A stretch of DNA of 64,000 nt from Manis javanica (GCF_040802235.1 NC_133166.1:372001-436000), one strand, 5' to 3'; positions 34,560 to 48,535 are shown, counted from the stretch's first letter. The notes: generated by a model from the sequence alone, not told the origin. Made by a program: numbers and translations.

Positions 34560-34689
34560 GGTTGTGTGGCCCCTGGGCAGCCATAGGCATCCTCTTTGAA
34601 GCACTTCTCTTTCAAAATGTATAATAATGTGTGGGAAGTCTGTTTCTAAGGTCAAGGGCTTCCTTAGGAGACAGACCTCTGTTAGGTTT

Positions 34690-37600
34690 ATAATACAGTG
34701 TTGTCCATTAGTATCACAATGGTGCACATTATATTTCCAGATTTACTTATCTTCTAGTTTTAAATTTGTACCCTTTAACAATATCTCTCCAATTCCCCTG
34801 CCCCTGGAAGCATCATTCTACTCTCTGTTTCTATGAGTTAGACTTTTTGATCTTCCACATACCAGTGATATCCTACAGTATTTGTCTTTCTCTGTCTGGT
34901 TTATCTCACTTAGCACAATGCTATCAAGTTCCATCCATGATGTCCAAACTGGCAGGATATCCTGCACCCCCAATGCTAAATAAAAATCCACTGTATGTAT
35001 TTATCATGTCTTCATACATCCACTGACGAACACTTAGGTAGTTTCCATATCTTGGCTATTGTGAATAATGCTGCCATAAACATGAGGGTGCAGAACTTGT
35101 AGACATTCCATTTTTATTTCCATTTGATATATACCCAGACGTGGATTTGCTAGATCATACGGTAGTTCTATTTGTGAATTTTTAAGGAAGCTCCATAATG
35201 TTTTTAATAGTGACCAAAACAATTACCTTCCCAGCAATAATATATAAGGATTGCCTTTCTCCACATATTCACAAATATTTGTTATCTCTTCTCTTCCTGA
35301 TTTTGTCCATTCTAACAGAAGTGTCCTATTAAATACCTAAGGTATCTAACCTATATTTGTTATCTCATTTTGTTTTCATTGCATGTCCTTGGAGATGAGT
35401 GATGTTGAGCTCCTTTTCATAGACCTGTTGGTCATTTGTATGTCTTCTTAAAAAATATCTATTTACTTCCACTGTCCATTTTAAAAATTGGTTTAGTTCT
35501 TATTTTGTTATTGAGTTGTATGAATTTTTACACATATTGGATATCAAGCCCTTATCTGATATATGGTTTGCAAATATTTTCTGATGTATGGTTTGTATAT
35601 ATTTTCTCCCATTGTCTATGTTGCCTTCCCATTTTATTGATTGTTTCTTTTGCTGTGTAAATACTTTTCAGTTTGATTTTTGGTCATTTTTGTGTTTGTT
35701 GCTTATTCCATATCCAAACAAAATAATTGCCAACACCAATGACAAGAAGCTTGCTCAGTATCTTTTAGGAGAAGGAAAAAATATATGATTTCAGGTGTTT
35801 TTTTTTCAAATCTTTAACCTACTCATGGTAAATTTTTGTGAGTTGAGGAAGACAGCTGTCCAGTTTCATTATTATGCATGTGATTATCCAACACCATTTG
35901 TTGAAGAGATTATCTTTTTTCTATTGGGTTGTCTTGCCTTCCTATTCAACTATTAGTTGACTGTACATGAAGGAGTTTAGTTCTGGGCTCTCTATTCTGT
36001 TCTATTCATCCATGTGTCTGTTTCTGTGCTAGTATCATGCTATTTTGATTACTCATAGCTTTGCAGTATAGTTCGAAATTAGAAAGCATGATACCTCCAG
36101 CTTTGCTCTTCTTTTTCAGAATAGCTTCAGCTATACAGAGTCTATTGTGGTTTCATGCAAATTTTAGGATTACTTGTTCTAGTTCTGTGAAAAATGCCAC
36201 TGGTATTTTGATAAGGATGGCATTGAATCTGTAGACTATTTTGGATAGAGTGCACCTTTTAACGATATTATTTCTTCCAATCCATGAGCATGTTGTATCT
36301 TTCCATTTATTTGTGCTGTCTTCACATTCTTTCTTCAGTGGCTTATAGTTTCAAAGTATGGGTTTTTGACCTCCTTGGTTAAATTTATTCTTAGGTATTT
36401 TATTCTTTTTGATGCAGTCGTAAATTGGGATGGTTTTCTAATTTCTCTTTCTGCTAGTTTATTTCTATATAGAAATGTAACAGATTTTTCTGTTGATTTT
36501 GTATTGTGCAACTTTACTGAACTCATTTATTAGTTTTAGCATATTTTTGGTGGAATCTTTAGGATTTTATATATATAGTAATATGCCATCTGCTAATGGT
36601 GACAATTATACTTCTTCCTTAACAATTTGGTTACCTTTCTTTTTCCTTTTCTGATTGCTGTCACTAGGACTTCCAGATCTATGCTGAATAAAAGTAGTGA
36701 GAGAATATTTTTGTCTTGTTCCTAATCTTAGAGGAAGTGCTTTTAGATTTGCACCACTGAGTATGATGTTAGCTGTGGGTTTATCGAAATATGTTCCTTC
36801 TATATCCACTTTGTGTAGAGTTTTTATCATGAATGGTTTTGAATTTTTTCTATTTGAATAGTTTTCTATTTGTATTATTGAAGTGACCATATTGTTATCC
36901 TTTTATTAACACTGATTTCTGGCTATTGAACCATCCTTGGATCTCTGGAATAAATTCCACTTGGTCATGGTGAATGATCCTTTTAATGTATTTATGAATT
37001 TAGTTTGCTAATATTTGGGGGGGGATTTTTTTCAGTTTTCGGTCATCAGGGATATGGCCTGTGATTTTCTTTTCTCTTTTTGCAGTGTCTTTGTCTGGTT
37101 TTGGTATCAGGGTAATACTGCTTGTATAGAATGCAATAGGAAACATTCCTTCTTCTTCTTTCAGTAGTTTGAAAAAGGTATTAACTCTTCATTAAATATT
37201 TGGTGGAATTCACCTGTGAAGCCAACTCATCCTCAATTTTGTTTGTAGGGAGTTTTGATTGCTGATTCAATTTCCTCACTGGTAACTGGTCTGTACAGAT
37301 TTCTGTATCTTCCAGGTTCAGTCTGGGAAGGTTGAATGTTTTTAGGAATGTATCCATTCTTCTAGGTTACCCAACTTGTTAGGATAAAGATTTTCAGAGT
37401 AATATTTTATATCCTTTATATTTTTGCAGTGTTGGTTGTAACATATCTTTAATTTCTGGTTTTATTTCTTTGAGCTCTTTTTCTTAATGAGTCTGGCTAA
37501 AAGTTCTCAAGGTCTTAAAATTTTTTCAAAGATCCATCTCTGAGTTTAATTAATTTTTTCTTTCTATTTTTAAGTCTGCATTTCACTTATTTCCACTCTG

Positions 37601-39215
37601 ATCTTTATTATTTCTTTCCTTCTACTAACTTTGGGATTTACTTGTTCTTCTTTTTATATTTATTTTAAATGCAAGATTAGGTTATTCATTTGGGATTTTT
37701 CTTCTTTCTTGGGTAGACTTCTATTGGTAACATAAACATAAGTCTTGCTTTCTCATTGATTCAGTCACGCCAGTATTTTGATTGGAACATTTAGAGCCTT
37801 TACATTGAGAATAATCATTGATAGATATGTACTCATTGCAATTTTGTTAATTACTTTCTCATTTTTGTAGTTCTTCTCTGTTGTTTTCCTCTTCATTTAC
37901 TATCCAATCTGGTGATTGATGATGTTTTTTGTATTATGCTTGGATTTCTTTCTCTTTATTTTTTGTTTATTTATTATAGGTCTTTGATTTGTGCTTACTG
38001 TGAGATGCATATATAACATTGGAGGTATATAACAGTGTGTGTTAGTGGTTGCTTAAATTGGAACACATTTGAAAAGCACTGTACTTTGTATTTATGTATA
38101 TGATGTCATATTTGACATCGTTTAATTTTGAGATTCCCTTAGCTAATTTTTTAGATATATTTGACTTTACTACTTTTGAATTTTAAACTTTATACTAGCT
38201 TTCAAGTGATTCATCTACCATTTTTACTATATATTTGCTTTTACTAGTAAAATTTTTTCTATTCAGAATTTCTTCTACTTATGGCCTTTTCTTCTCTGCT
38301 TAGAGAAGTCACTTTAATATTTATTGTAATGCCATCTTAGTGTTGATGGATTCCTTTAGCTTCAGTTTGTCTGAAAAACTCTTTACCTCTCTGTCAATTC
38401 TGAATTAAAAAATTGAAAAATAATCTACCTTTTCAGGTAAAGTATTCTTGTTTATAGAATTTTTCTTTTCAGCATTTTGAATATATCATGCCCCTCCCTT
38501 CTGACCTATAAAGTTTCTGCTGAAAAATCAGCGGATAGAATTATGGGGTTTCCCTTATATGTAAGTTATTGATTTTCACTTGCTTTTAAGATTCTTTTTA
38601 TCTTTAATCTTTGACATTTTAATTACTATGAATTTAGTGTTGACCTCGTTGGGTTCATCTTCTTTGGGGTTCTCTGTGCTTTCTGGACCCAGATACCTGT
38701 TTCCTTCCCCAGGCTAGTGCTGATTTCATGTTTCCCCCAGGTTCTGTTCTCCTTCTGGGACCCTTGTAAGGTGAATATTGGTGTGCTTAGTGTTGTCCCA
38801 GAGGTTCCTTAACATATCCTCATTTTTAAAATTGTTTTCTTTTTGCTATTCAGCTTGTGTGTTTTCCATTACCCTGCCTTTTAAATTGCTGATCCATTGC
38901 TTTGCATCCTCTTATCTGCTGTTGATTCCTTTCTAGTGTGTGTTTCATTTAAGTTATTGCATATTGACTGATTCTTTTTTATATTTTCTCTCTTTTTGTT
39001 GAAGTTCTCACTGAGTTTTTTCACTCTCCTCACTTTATTACCATTACTTTGAATTCTTTATCAGGTAGTTTGCTTCATGCTATTTAGTCCTTTTCCTGAT
39101 GTTTTGTCCTTTTGTTTTGTTTGAGGTATGTTCCTCTGTCCCCTCATTTTGTTTGATTTTTGGTATTTGTTTCTATAAATTAGGCAAAAAAACTCCCTGT
39201 CCTAAAAGAGTGGCC
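34690..39215 (-). repeat. L1, near-complete body, antisense and inactive
   Basis: About 4.5 kb. The 3' UTR and ORF2 end lie at the left (34690-35300), ORF2 RT/endonuclease remnants to about 38000, and an ORF1 remnant at about 38200-39150. Phrases include 'gtttccatatcttggctatt', 'cagggatatggcctgtgatt' and 'tctgctgaaaaatcagcgga'. No frame longer than about 95 codons survives. It begins at the same place relative to the OR as the 21927 L1 in unit 1, suggesting one ancestral insertion. Confidence 0.7.
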
Positions 39216-41899
39216 TTGTACAGGAACATCCCCTTAGTCTTATACACTATGTCAATTACATCTCAATAAAAACAATTTAGAAAATTCACTGAAATTGTCT
39301 TCCATGGAAATATTTAATAGTTTTCTATATACTTTCTAAAATTTTTGATTAGTTTCAGTTTGACTTAGTTTAGTTTAGATTTTCCAAAATCTTTTCATTG
39401 AAAAAATCTGTGCACAGATTCCTTTAAACTCTGTTGAATTTCACTTTCATTGTGATACTCTTTTCAGACACTTAGGATTAAGATGTTTAAAACAGATAGA
39501 TAATACACACTTGATCAAATTGATGAATCTCTGATTAAAAAGTATTACAAACAAAAATAATGGAAATAGTAAGAGTTCACCTCTGATAAGGCTGTTGGAT
39601 AAATTTAAATGAGATAAAACATGAAAGGATCCAGAATAGCACCTGGAACATAATACTCACTCAATAAGTATTAGCTATCAAATACCATGCCTGATTTATG
39701 GGAAAATTCGATCATATGACAAGCATTTTTAAAAGCAAATGAAATTGTTTAGGATTTTAGAAGAACTGGCCTGTGATAAGCTAGAGTAACTAAGACTTGC
39801 GTATAAGTATTTTTTAAAAGGTGGTTTTGATAATAAGGTGTGCTATATGTTTAGAAAAAACAAAATGGAAAACCATTTTCCCAGGAGGGGTCTACTAATC
39901 CCTTGTAACCTAAACCCTGAGTTTTAATGAGCATATATATGAGAAATAGGGGAAAAGACAGTGTGTAAAGTTGGATTCGAATCAACCCCCATGACACTAA
40001 AAATGGGACACTCATCCAATAAAGGGTACCATTTTCAGAGGGCAAACTAGAAAAATCTGCTCCACACAGCAAGACACTGAATTACACACATATCTCAGCT
40101 TTAGTTTAGGGCAGAGAAAGAGAAAAAAAATTTCCCCTGATAATTCTTAATTTCATACTTTTACTTATATACGTATAGAACCTAAATCTTATTATTACTG
40201 TAATCCCAAAACCCCCAAGCCAAAATTTTTGTTTAAAGGGATTCTGGGCTGGTATTACCTCCAAAGTATCTGACAGAAGCAATATTAATAATTTCAAAGA
40301 GCACATTTTAATCTCAAGTATCAATGTTTCCCACAGATAAGTTTAAAGAAATATGAATTTGAGATCAAAAAGTACTAAACACACAAATAAATAAGACATC
40401 TTGAGCAAGAGTCAGCAATGACATCCAATTATAGTGTCTGTCTAGCAAAATTATATTTAATTAGATAATTTAAATAAGTATGTTTACTATATTTAAATAA
40501 AAGATATTATTGGAAGTATGAAAATATAAGAGACTATTTGGAAAGAGAACAAAATGGAACTTTTAGGAGAGAAAGTAAAATTTATATATGAAATTTGAAA
40601 TTCAATGGATGAGTTACATAGTCAACTGGCACAATTACAATAGAATGAATATACTGGAAATAAGATATGGAAAAATTAAATAAAACAGTAGAGAAATACA
40701 GATAGTAGATGTTTCAGTGACATGGAGGATAAACTATATTCAACATACATCAAACTGGGGTTCTAACGGCATATAATAGAAATATAGAGGAGTTTTTCAG
40801 AATACTGTGTTTAATGATCAGTACACCAGGCATAAGATGACCATATTTGCTGAACGAGCATTAGGGGAATCTGTGAATATCTCCATAATTATAGGAAGAT
40901 CAGTATGTATTGTTGCTGCACAATAAATCTTCCTCTTTGTGATTATTGGTTATGATGACGATGATAACAATGATACTGATGATGATGAAAAATGCAGTTT
41001 TCTTCACTCTTCCCACAAAAATATCCCTCCATTTAGTCTGACTGTGGACAGAACCACCCCTAAATCTGGTACGGGAAATACACTGTCTGCTACAGTTTCC
41101 CCTTCCATATTGATGGCAAACATCTTGTCTTTCTTTGCCAACTACTCACTTCATTTCTCCAAAATTCTTCTCAAAACCGAGCAATGACTGGTGTAACTTT
41201 GGGAAATGAGCCCTTTTACCCTACTGTTCTGGGTACAGCCTTATGCTTCTTGGTGGAATCAAAGACTGGAAATAGTTGGGGAGAGGAAGACATTCTGGAT
41301 CAGTAATGTTGAAAAATATTTGTAGTTCATGGACACAGTTATTTAATTAATGTGACAGCCTTGCTCCAGGAAAATCTCTAGGACTTCTACTTTTACCCGT
41401 ATACACAACTTTCAGGTTACATCTGACAGCAGTTTTCTACCTTTCAAGGCTTCCCAGGATTTTCTTTCTGGTTTGAGTTTATCTGGATAAAAATGTATTT
41501 ATGTTGGGAGATATTCTAATGACCACCTAGTGAGAATGGCAGCTATAGCACCTTGAAGAGACCATACATCGCATCACCTGATGAAAAAACATTATTTTGG
41601 TGGATTACTCCTTGGCTTAAAGACTTAGTGCCTGGCAACTTTAGTCTCACTCCAATGATAGGAAGAGAAAAGAACTTCCACAATTTCTGTCTCTGTTTCC
41701 TAATCCTCATGTCCATTGTCTAAGCATCCTAACCGTTACCCAAGTTCAAGTCACTTTTCATTGTAGGTGTGTTTTTTAACATAGGAATCATGGGTAAATT
41801 AATAAATATCTCTGATTTGTGGAAAGAACAACCTACACGTTCAAGGAAGGGAGCATAATGGGTCTTTCAATCTTGTTTATCTAACTTCTCAGGAATTTG
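39216..41899. other. Spacer between units 2 and 3, mostly unassigned
   Basis: AT-rich DNA without homology to the OR units. It holds one reverse MIR (39588-39677), a GAT-rich patch near 40950-40990 and an 82-codon frame (40939-41187) that matches no family I know. I see no gene. Confidence 0.45.
39588..39677 (-). repeat. MIR SINE fragment (antisense)
   Basis: Antisense MIR tail: 'taaatgagataaaacatg', 'atagcacctggaacataata' and 'caataagtattagctat' in the usual order. Confidence 0.6.
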
Positions 41900-44460
41900 T
41901 TCTCAAACTCTTCCAAAAAACTGAAGAAGAGGGAACACTTCCAAACTCATTATATATGGCCAGCATTACCCTTATATCAGGACCAGACAAGCACACCACA
42001 AAAAAGAGAAATTAAAAGCCAAGATCTATGAGGAACATAAGTGCATATATTCTCAACAAAATATTGAAAAACCAAATTGAACAATACTTTAAAAACATCA
42101 TACACATGAGCAAGTGGGGTTTACTCCAGCAATACAGGGATGGTTCAACAACTGAAAAATCAATCATCATAGTACCCCTACTACAGTAACAAAATGAAAG
42201 AGGAAAATCATATGATCATCTCAGTAGATGCAAGAAAACATTTGAAAATTTAACATCCATTTATGATAAGGAGTCTCAACAAAATGGGTTTTGCGGGAAT
42301 ACACCTCAATATAACAAAGGCCACAAATGACAAACCCACAGCTAGAATCATATTCAATGGTGAAAAGCTGAAAGCTTTTTGTCTCACATCAGGAACAAGA
42401 CAAGGATACCCAGTCTTGCCACTTTTATTCAAGACAGTACTCAAAGTCCTAGTTATACTAATAAGGCAAGGAAAGAAATACAAGCCATCCAAATCAGACA
42501 GGAAGTAAAACTGACACTATTTGCAGATGATGTGATACTATACATAGAAACTCCTAAAGTCTCCACAATGAAAAATGTTAGAACTAAGAAATAAATTCAG
42601 TAAAGTGGCAAGATATAAGATTAATATACAAAAATTTATGGTGTTTCTGTACACTGCTAATGAACTATCAGAAAGAGAAATTAAGAAATCAATCCCATTT
42701 ACAATTACATCAAAAAGAATAATGTACCTAGGAATAAATATAATCAAGGTGAAAGAACTGCATACTGAAAAGAAATTAAACATGACAAATAAATGGGAAG
42801 ATGTTCAATGCTCAATTATTGGAAGAATTAATATTGTTAAAATGTCCATACTACCCAAAGAAATCTACAATATCAGCGCCATCCCTACCAAAATTCTAAT
42901 GTCGTTTTTCACTAAACAAATAATCCTAGAATTTGTGTGGAACCACTAAAGATCCTGAATAGCCAGAGCTATACCGAGAAAGAACAAAACTGAAGAATCA
43001 CACTCCCTGATTTAAAACTATATTACAAAGCTATAATAATCGAAACAGAAAAGTATTAGCATAAAAATAGATACACAGATCAATGGAACAGATTTGGAAG
43101 CCCAGAAATAAACGCATGCATATATGGATAAGTAATTTATAACAATGAACCCAAAACATAATGGAAAAAGGACAGTCTCTTCAAGTAGTGGAGCTGGAAA
43201 AACTGGACAACCACATGAAAAAGAAGAAAACTAGGCCACCATCTTACATGATACATAAAAATTAACTCAAAATGGATTTGGGACTTGAATGCAGTACCTG
43301 AAAGCATAAAATTCCTCTGAGAAAACATAGATGCCAATCTCCTTGATATTGGTCTTAGTAATGTGTTTGCGGATCTGATGCCAAAGGCAAAGGAAACAAG
43401 CAAAAATAAACAAACGGAATGACTGTAAACTAAAAGCTTCTGCACAGTGAAAGAAGTAATCAAAACGAAAAGGCAACCCACTAAATTGGAGAAAACATTT
43501 GCAATTATCCAATAAAGGGTTAAAATCCAAACTATATAAAGAACTCAAAAGTGCAATGAGAAAAACAACCAACCAGAGGAAAAAATGGGCAGAGGATCTC
43601 AACAGTTATTTTTTGAAAGAAGACATAGAGATGGCTAACAGGTACATGAAAAGATGTACAACATCACTAATCATTAGGTAAATGCAACTCAAAATCAGAA
43701 GGAAATGTCACCTCACAGTTGTTAAAATGGCTATTATAAAAAGGACAAGAGTTAAACGTTGGCGAGGATGTGCAAAAAAGGGAACCATTGTACAATATTG
43801 GTGGAAATGTAAGTGCGCCCACTATGAAAAACAGTATGGAGATTCCTCAAAAAATTAGGAATAGAGCTAATTCCACTTCTAGGTATTTATTCAGAATATG
43901 TAAACACTAATTTGTAAAACATATGCACCCCTATGTTCATTGCAGCCTGATTTACAATAGCCCAATAGCCAAGATATGGAAACAACCTGAGTGTCCATTG
44001 ATGGATGAATAAAGAGAATATGGTATAGACTTACACATGTGTATGTATATACACATATAAATGTATATGTACACACACACAGTGGAATACTACTTGGCCA
44101 AAAAGAAAAATAAAATCTTGACATTTGCAGCAACATAGATGAACCTTGAAGGTATTGCACCAAGTAAAATAAGTCAGAGAAAGAAACATTGTTTTATTTC
44201 ACTCATATGTAGAATCTAAAAAAACAAGTGAACAAAGAAAACAATACAAAAACATACCTAGACACAGTGAAAAGACTGATGGTAAGCAGAGGGGAAGGGA
44301 TTAAGGGGGTGGATGAAGTGGGTGGAGGGGGCCAACTGTGTATTCACGGTTGGCAACTAGACTTTTGATGGTGATCACTTTGTAGTGCATACAGATGTCG
44401 AATTATAATATTTTACACCTGAAACTTATATAAAGCTATACACCATTTTACCCCGATAGA
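41900..44460 (+). repeat. L1, 5'-truncated, ORF2 C-terminal half and 3' end
   Basis: Sense L1 starting inside ORF2 ('actcttccaaaaaactgaag') and reaching the 3' end ('ttttacacctgaaacttat', about 44400-44460). An open stretch includes 'TLFADDVILY' (about 42511-42540), the YADD-type RT catalytic box with Phe for Tyr, in a 71-codon frame (42379-42594). A 124-codon frame (42575-42949) is another ORF2 remnant. The coding region is broken by frameshifts. The intact catalytic Asp pair is a relic. Confidence 0.75.
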
Positions 44461-45524
44461 AAAGGAACACTTTATAACTTTAATCCTGAACAGAGAGAGA
44501 AGGTGAGGGAGATGAGAGGAAAGCAGAGAAAAGGAGATGAGAGAGTGATGGGGTTGACTCCTGAATACCCTTTCCCTCCTTACTCCTTGAGCCTCCCTGT
44601 GAAGTGAATTGTGAAAAAGTGGTGGGAGAGAGAAACAGAAGAAAACTTTTTAAGTTTTCAAGGTTGGAGAGATTCTTAGAGGCTAGAAAGAAGCCTGAAT
44701 CTTCCATTTCTGGGATGTGATGGGCCTGGAACTGTGCCCTGGCAGCTTCTCAGAGAATGTGCAGGACCTCAGACATGACGGCTGCCGTGATCTGTCAAGG
44801 GTGGTGGAAGCTGAGACTCAGGGACCTGTATCCTCCAAGGACTCCAGGGCCTCAGGTGGACCAGGGAGCTGAAGAGCCTCCAGACCCGGGGGTCCCATGG
44901 AGTGGAGACTCAGCGTTCAACCGAAAAACATTTTAAAAGAGTTTTTTTTCAAACAAGAGTTTATGGACAATGTTTCATACATATTACCTTAAAATGTATA
45001 CAACATTTTGCATAGATTTTTTTTTATTACCACCTGAAGATAACAGGTGAAACACTATCCTCATCTTATGGAGAGAACCCGCGGGTGCGTTGAGTTCTGC
45101 CATGTTCTTCCCAATGCAGCGACAACCCATCTCAGATCTCACAAAGTGTGGAATATAAGCAGTTCTTACTGACCAAATACATTTCCTGCGTTGCTTCACC
45201 ACAGTTCCCAAATTCTCCACTTTTGGTGTTGTATCTTTAAAACTATCTTAAGAATCTGTTAGGTTGAAAGGACTGCTTTATTACAGTTCTTATTATGGGA
45301 AATATATAACTATTAACCTATTAGCAACAGTTAAATCAAATAATTAACTCATTGGCCCACCACCCCTTTTGCCCTGTGAGTTAGGTCAGTTGAAGTAGCT
45401 CAAACCAAGAATAGGACCTTGTCTAAAACATCTCTGTATCCCTATTAATGTCAGAGTATTAACATTCTATTTCTAAAAAACAAGAAATAAAAGAAAATGT
45501 GAGAATGATCTTAAGTAGGTATTT
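44461..45524. other. Spacer upstream of unit 3, unassigned
   Basis: Begins with a GA-rich patch (about 44490-44650). A GC-rich patch follows (about 44700-44930) with a few CpGs, ending in poly-T/A. No homologue in units 1 or 2 was noticed and no coding frame is convincing. Confidence 0.4.
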
Positions 45525-45589
45525 TAAAGGAAGGGCTAATAATGCAACATAATACATTGGAAAGAACTTCAAGTCAGAACACATAAATT

Positions 45590-45800
45590 ACACCTACTAC
45601 TAATAGGCCTACTGTGTACTATACTCTTTGACAAGCGCGTTGCAAGCATTGTATAAAATGATTCTATGAAAAACTGCTCTATGAAGTAGCTAGTACTATC
45701 AGTCCCATTTGGTGATAATCCTGAGGCTTGGAGAGATTAATTTGTTCAAGGTCACGCAACCAACAAGTGAAAAGCTGAAATGAAACCCACTTTGGCTGGC
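45590..45800 (+). repeat. MIR SINE (unit 3)
   Basis: Orthologue of 7660-7880 ('gagagattaatttgttcaag', 'acaagtgaaaagctgaaatg'). Confidence 0.6.
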
Positions 45801-45849
45801 AGCAATGCCAATGGTAGGAAAATGATGATTCATGGCTCTGTCATGAATT

Positions 45850-46045
45850 AGTTTTATTCTCTTCCTTATTGCCTCGGTTTCTTCACTTATGCGTAGGAAA
45901 TAATGCCATGTCTGCCTTTCAGGGCTGCTGTGCTGATTGATTAAGGTCAGGCATTTGAAAATATGTGTATTTATACACACACACACACACACATATGCAT
46001 ACATACATGTAATGAAAGTGCTTTGTAAACAGGGAGGTGTCACCA
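45850..46045 (-). repeat. MIR SINE in reverse with (AC)n (unit 3)
   Basis: Orthologue of 7920-8105 ('ttattgcctcggtttcttca'). The microsatellite here is AC on this strand (45975-45993), opposite to the TG tract of unit 1. Confidence 0.6.
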
Positions 46046-48354
46046 GACCTACTTTACTGTTAGGAAGCTGTTTTACCAGCTGCTGTGCCGTGCTGGGCAA
46101 GGCCCTAAGATTTTCTGGCTATAAGTTCTTCACCTGGAAGTTTACAGTATTGGACTAGATGATCCCCAGGTCTTTTCAGTTCTAATGACTCCAAGTTCAT
46201 TAAAGAAAAGCTACAATCCTAAGTTCATGATTGGACCACGGGGAGGTAGGGAACGGATCCAGGAGGGACATGGCAAAGTGGGGATGGCATGAGCAGGGAT
46301 GGAAACTCCACGACAAACTCCCATGAGCGGGTACCTGGAGACCTTGCTCCCTCTGTCTCTTCTCCTGGCACCTCTGCCCTTAACAACGCATTTAAGAGGA
46401 CCCCCAGTTGAGGGCCTCTCCCTGGCTGTGGGTGGGCAGCCTGTTCATAGACCAAAGCTCCTGTCTTGGCGCGCAATAGGGCCCACCGGGAAAACTCCTT
46501 TGGAAAAGAAAAGGCAATTTCCACCTTTGGTGAGAACTCTGTGTTCCTGGGCCATCTGGGTCAAGATGAGAGGGTGAGATTAGAGGGAAGGGTGGTGTCT
46601 GTGCTGTCTCAGTAGCCGTGGGGTCCTCCCAGTAGGACCTGTGTGGACAAGGTCTGTGGTCCCCAGTCTCTCCCATTCATCACTCCCACCCGCCTCCCCT
46701 CCACACCCTCCACTTAGAGCTCTTCCTTAAGTTTTCTCCTTACCCACATTGTCTGACCTTTAACGAAAAGATTAATCTCTTACCTAAAATTTTAGGTATT
46801 ACTTTGGGGTGAGAGATAGAAATTGAGTTCTAGTTCTACAATTTTTTAAAGGATGTTATTTTGAACTCTGTTGCATTCTGCTTTTTCACCTATAAAATAG
46901 GAATAATAGGGTCACCTGGCATTTAATGAGACAACGTCTATAAAACATAAAAAATTTAGTTGGAATTGAGCACAAATCAAAATGATAATTTATTTTGGGG
47001 GAGTTTCCTAAGATCAAAACATGCTTGTCTGTGTATTACAACCTTTTCCATCTCAAGGACCCTTTTAATATGATTTTTTCCTATTCTCTTTTTATAATCA
47101 TAGTAACTAGCTTGATTTCCATTTAAATTATAGCTTTCATTCATAACTTCTGAATATCAACAGACAAGCTGGCCATTACATAATGATAGGACACAGTACT
47201 CATGTTTATTTCCATTGGCCGTTTGAAACACTTCAAATAATTCTCCATTGTCATCTTTGAAGACTCTGGGGTCATGGAGGCTGTAGTGTGGGGGACACAG
47301 ATCTCAGGGATGCCCCACCCAGGCACAGGCAGTGCTGGTTTAACTGCCCCTTTTAACCTTCTTTTATTTACATTGTTCTTCACTCAGCTACACTCCTGGC
47401 TTCCTTAAACTGATTTTGTACCTTGCTCAGTCTTGCAAAATGACCATATCTTTGATTAGATCACAACTGAAAAGGTTTGGTTAATTATAGTAACCCCACA
47501 GTAAAATCTCCAACCAATATAACCATCACGTCACCTTTTCTTCTTCAGAACGTCTTGGGAGATGGTGAACACATGGAAAAAAATAATCTGAGAGTGAGAA
47601 TTGTTTCCCCTGCCCTCTAGCTTAGCAAATTTTAATAAGATATGCTTTATCATGAATTAGTAAAACAACCCACAAATCCTCACTCTAGAGAATACTGCAG
47701 TTTATGGCTGCCTCTGTTGCCAGCAGGTAATGAGAAAGTGGAGAATTTTGCTCCAAGTGATTGATCGAAAGCTTGTCTTATTTTCACTGAATTGATCAAT
47801 TATGTTGGTGTTTAGGGAGACAGGGTATGTTAGACATTACATTTTTCAAAATATTTTTATCGAATCTAACTCATCTTGTATAGAATATCTGAAAAATTGT
47901 ATCAGCTACAGTCTAAGAATCAACAGAAAGATTTCAGAGCTCATAAAATCATAATTGAAATGAAACAAAAGTAAGGTATTTATAGTTTCACATCCAAAAA
48001 TGGGTAGCAAATGCATTTATTAATGTATTCAACATATACTTATTGAATTATGTAAATGTTAGTATATAGATGCTTATCATTAAGTCATAAACTATCTCTG
48101 CTAACCCATGTACTGTATATAGTTGAGAACATAAGCTCAAAAGTACTTGGTGGTAGAACATAAAAAAGCGACATCAGAAATTTACAGTCCAGCTGAGTGG
48201 GAGGTAATGACTAGAAATAAAGACAATCATTTCTTAACAGTAGTCTTGAGTCTAGGCTTAGAGACCATCTTATTTAGAAAATAATTTAATGAAGAGCTCC
48301 TGATGCTTCAGTATTAGTTCTGCCTTATTTTTCTTTCACAAAAAGGAAAGAAAA
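46046..48354. other. Shared non-coding DNA of the OR unit (unit 3)
   Basis: Aligns with 8106-10944. It includes the candidate promoter/exon counterpart at 46325-46567. Overlapping 92-99-codon frames on both strands are not kept in units 1 and 2. Confidence 0.5.
46325..46567 (+). promoter_or_regulatory. Candidate promoter and 5' non-coding exon of OR copy 3
   Basis: Counterpart of 8380-8640. The TATA-like site reads 'gttcatag'. The donor-like 'TTG|GTGAGA' (GT at 46530-46531) is kept, but the second candidate donor has changed to 'AAG|ATGAGA' (46566-46567). If this is an exon, the upstream donor is the one all copies could share. Confidence 0.2.
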
Positions 48355-48535
48355 TGCAAATGATAAGTTATTTAGCCCTTATTGTTTTAAGCCCTTTATG
48401 TCATTCAATCCCTGCAACAACCCTATGTAGTAGCAATTACTTGCCCTGTTTATAGTTGAGCCAACGGAGGCACAGAGAAGTTAATAACCTGTTAAGGGCA
48501 CACAGCGAGCATAGAAAGTAAAATTCAGGAAGAGT
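48355..48535 (+). repeat. MIR SINE (unit 3)
   Basis: Orthologue of 10945-11125 ('gcaacaaccctatgtagtag', 'cacagagaagttaataacct'). Confidence 0.65.

Larger units (their letters stand above)
22297..34689 (+). repeat. Segmental duplication unit 2 (OR copy 2)
   Basis: Homologous to unit 1 from its first bases, including the head-to-head L1 pair, MIRs, short L1 3' end, OR gene and 3' flank. It lacks the provirus and the 8.9-kb L1 of unit 1. A local deletion near 31463 removed the MIR and the provirus-site homologue and left an LTR-like fragment. Confidence 0.8.
33046..34689. other. 3' flank of OR copy 2
   Basis: Non-coding, aligned with 20236-21926 and 57029-58700. Likely 3' UTR for the first kilobase. 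The 104-codon + frame (34272-34586) and the minus frames here are not kept in the other copies. Confidence 0.5.

Noticed and set aside
34272-34586. 104-codon + frame downstream of OR copy 2
   Set aside because: Counterparts at about 21600-21830 and 58430-58590 contain stops and indels; it is 3' flank of the OR.
42575-42949. 124-codon + frame
   Set aside because: It is the part of L1 ORF2 after the catalytic box, a remnant and not a host gene.
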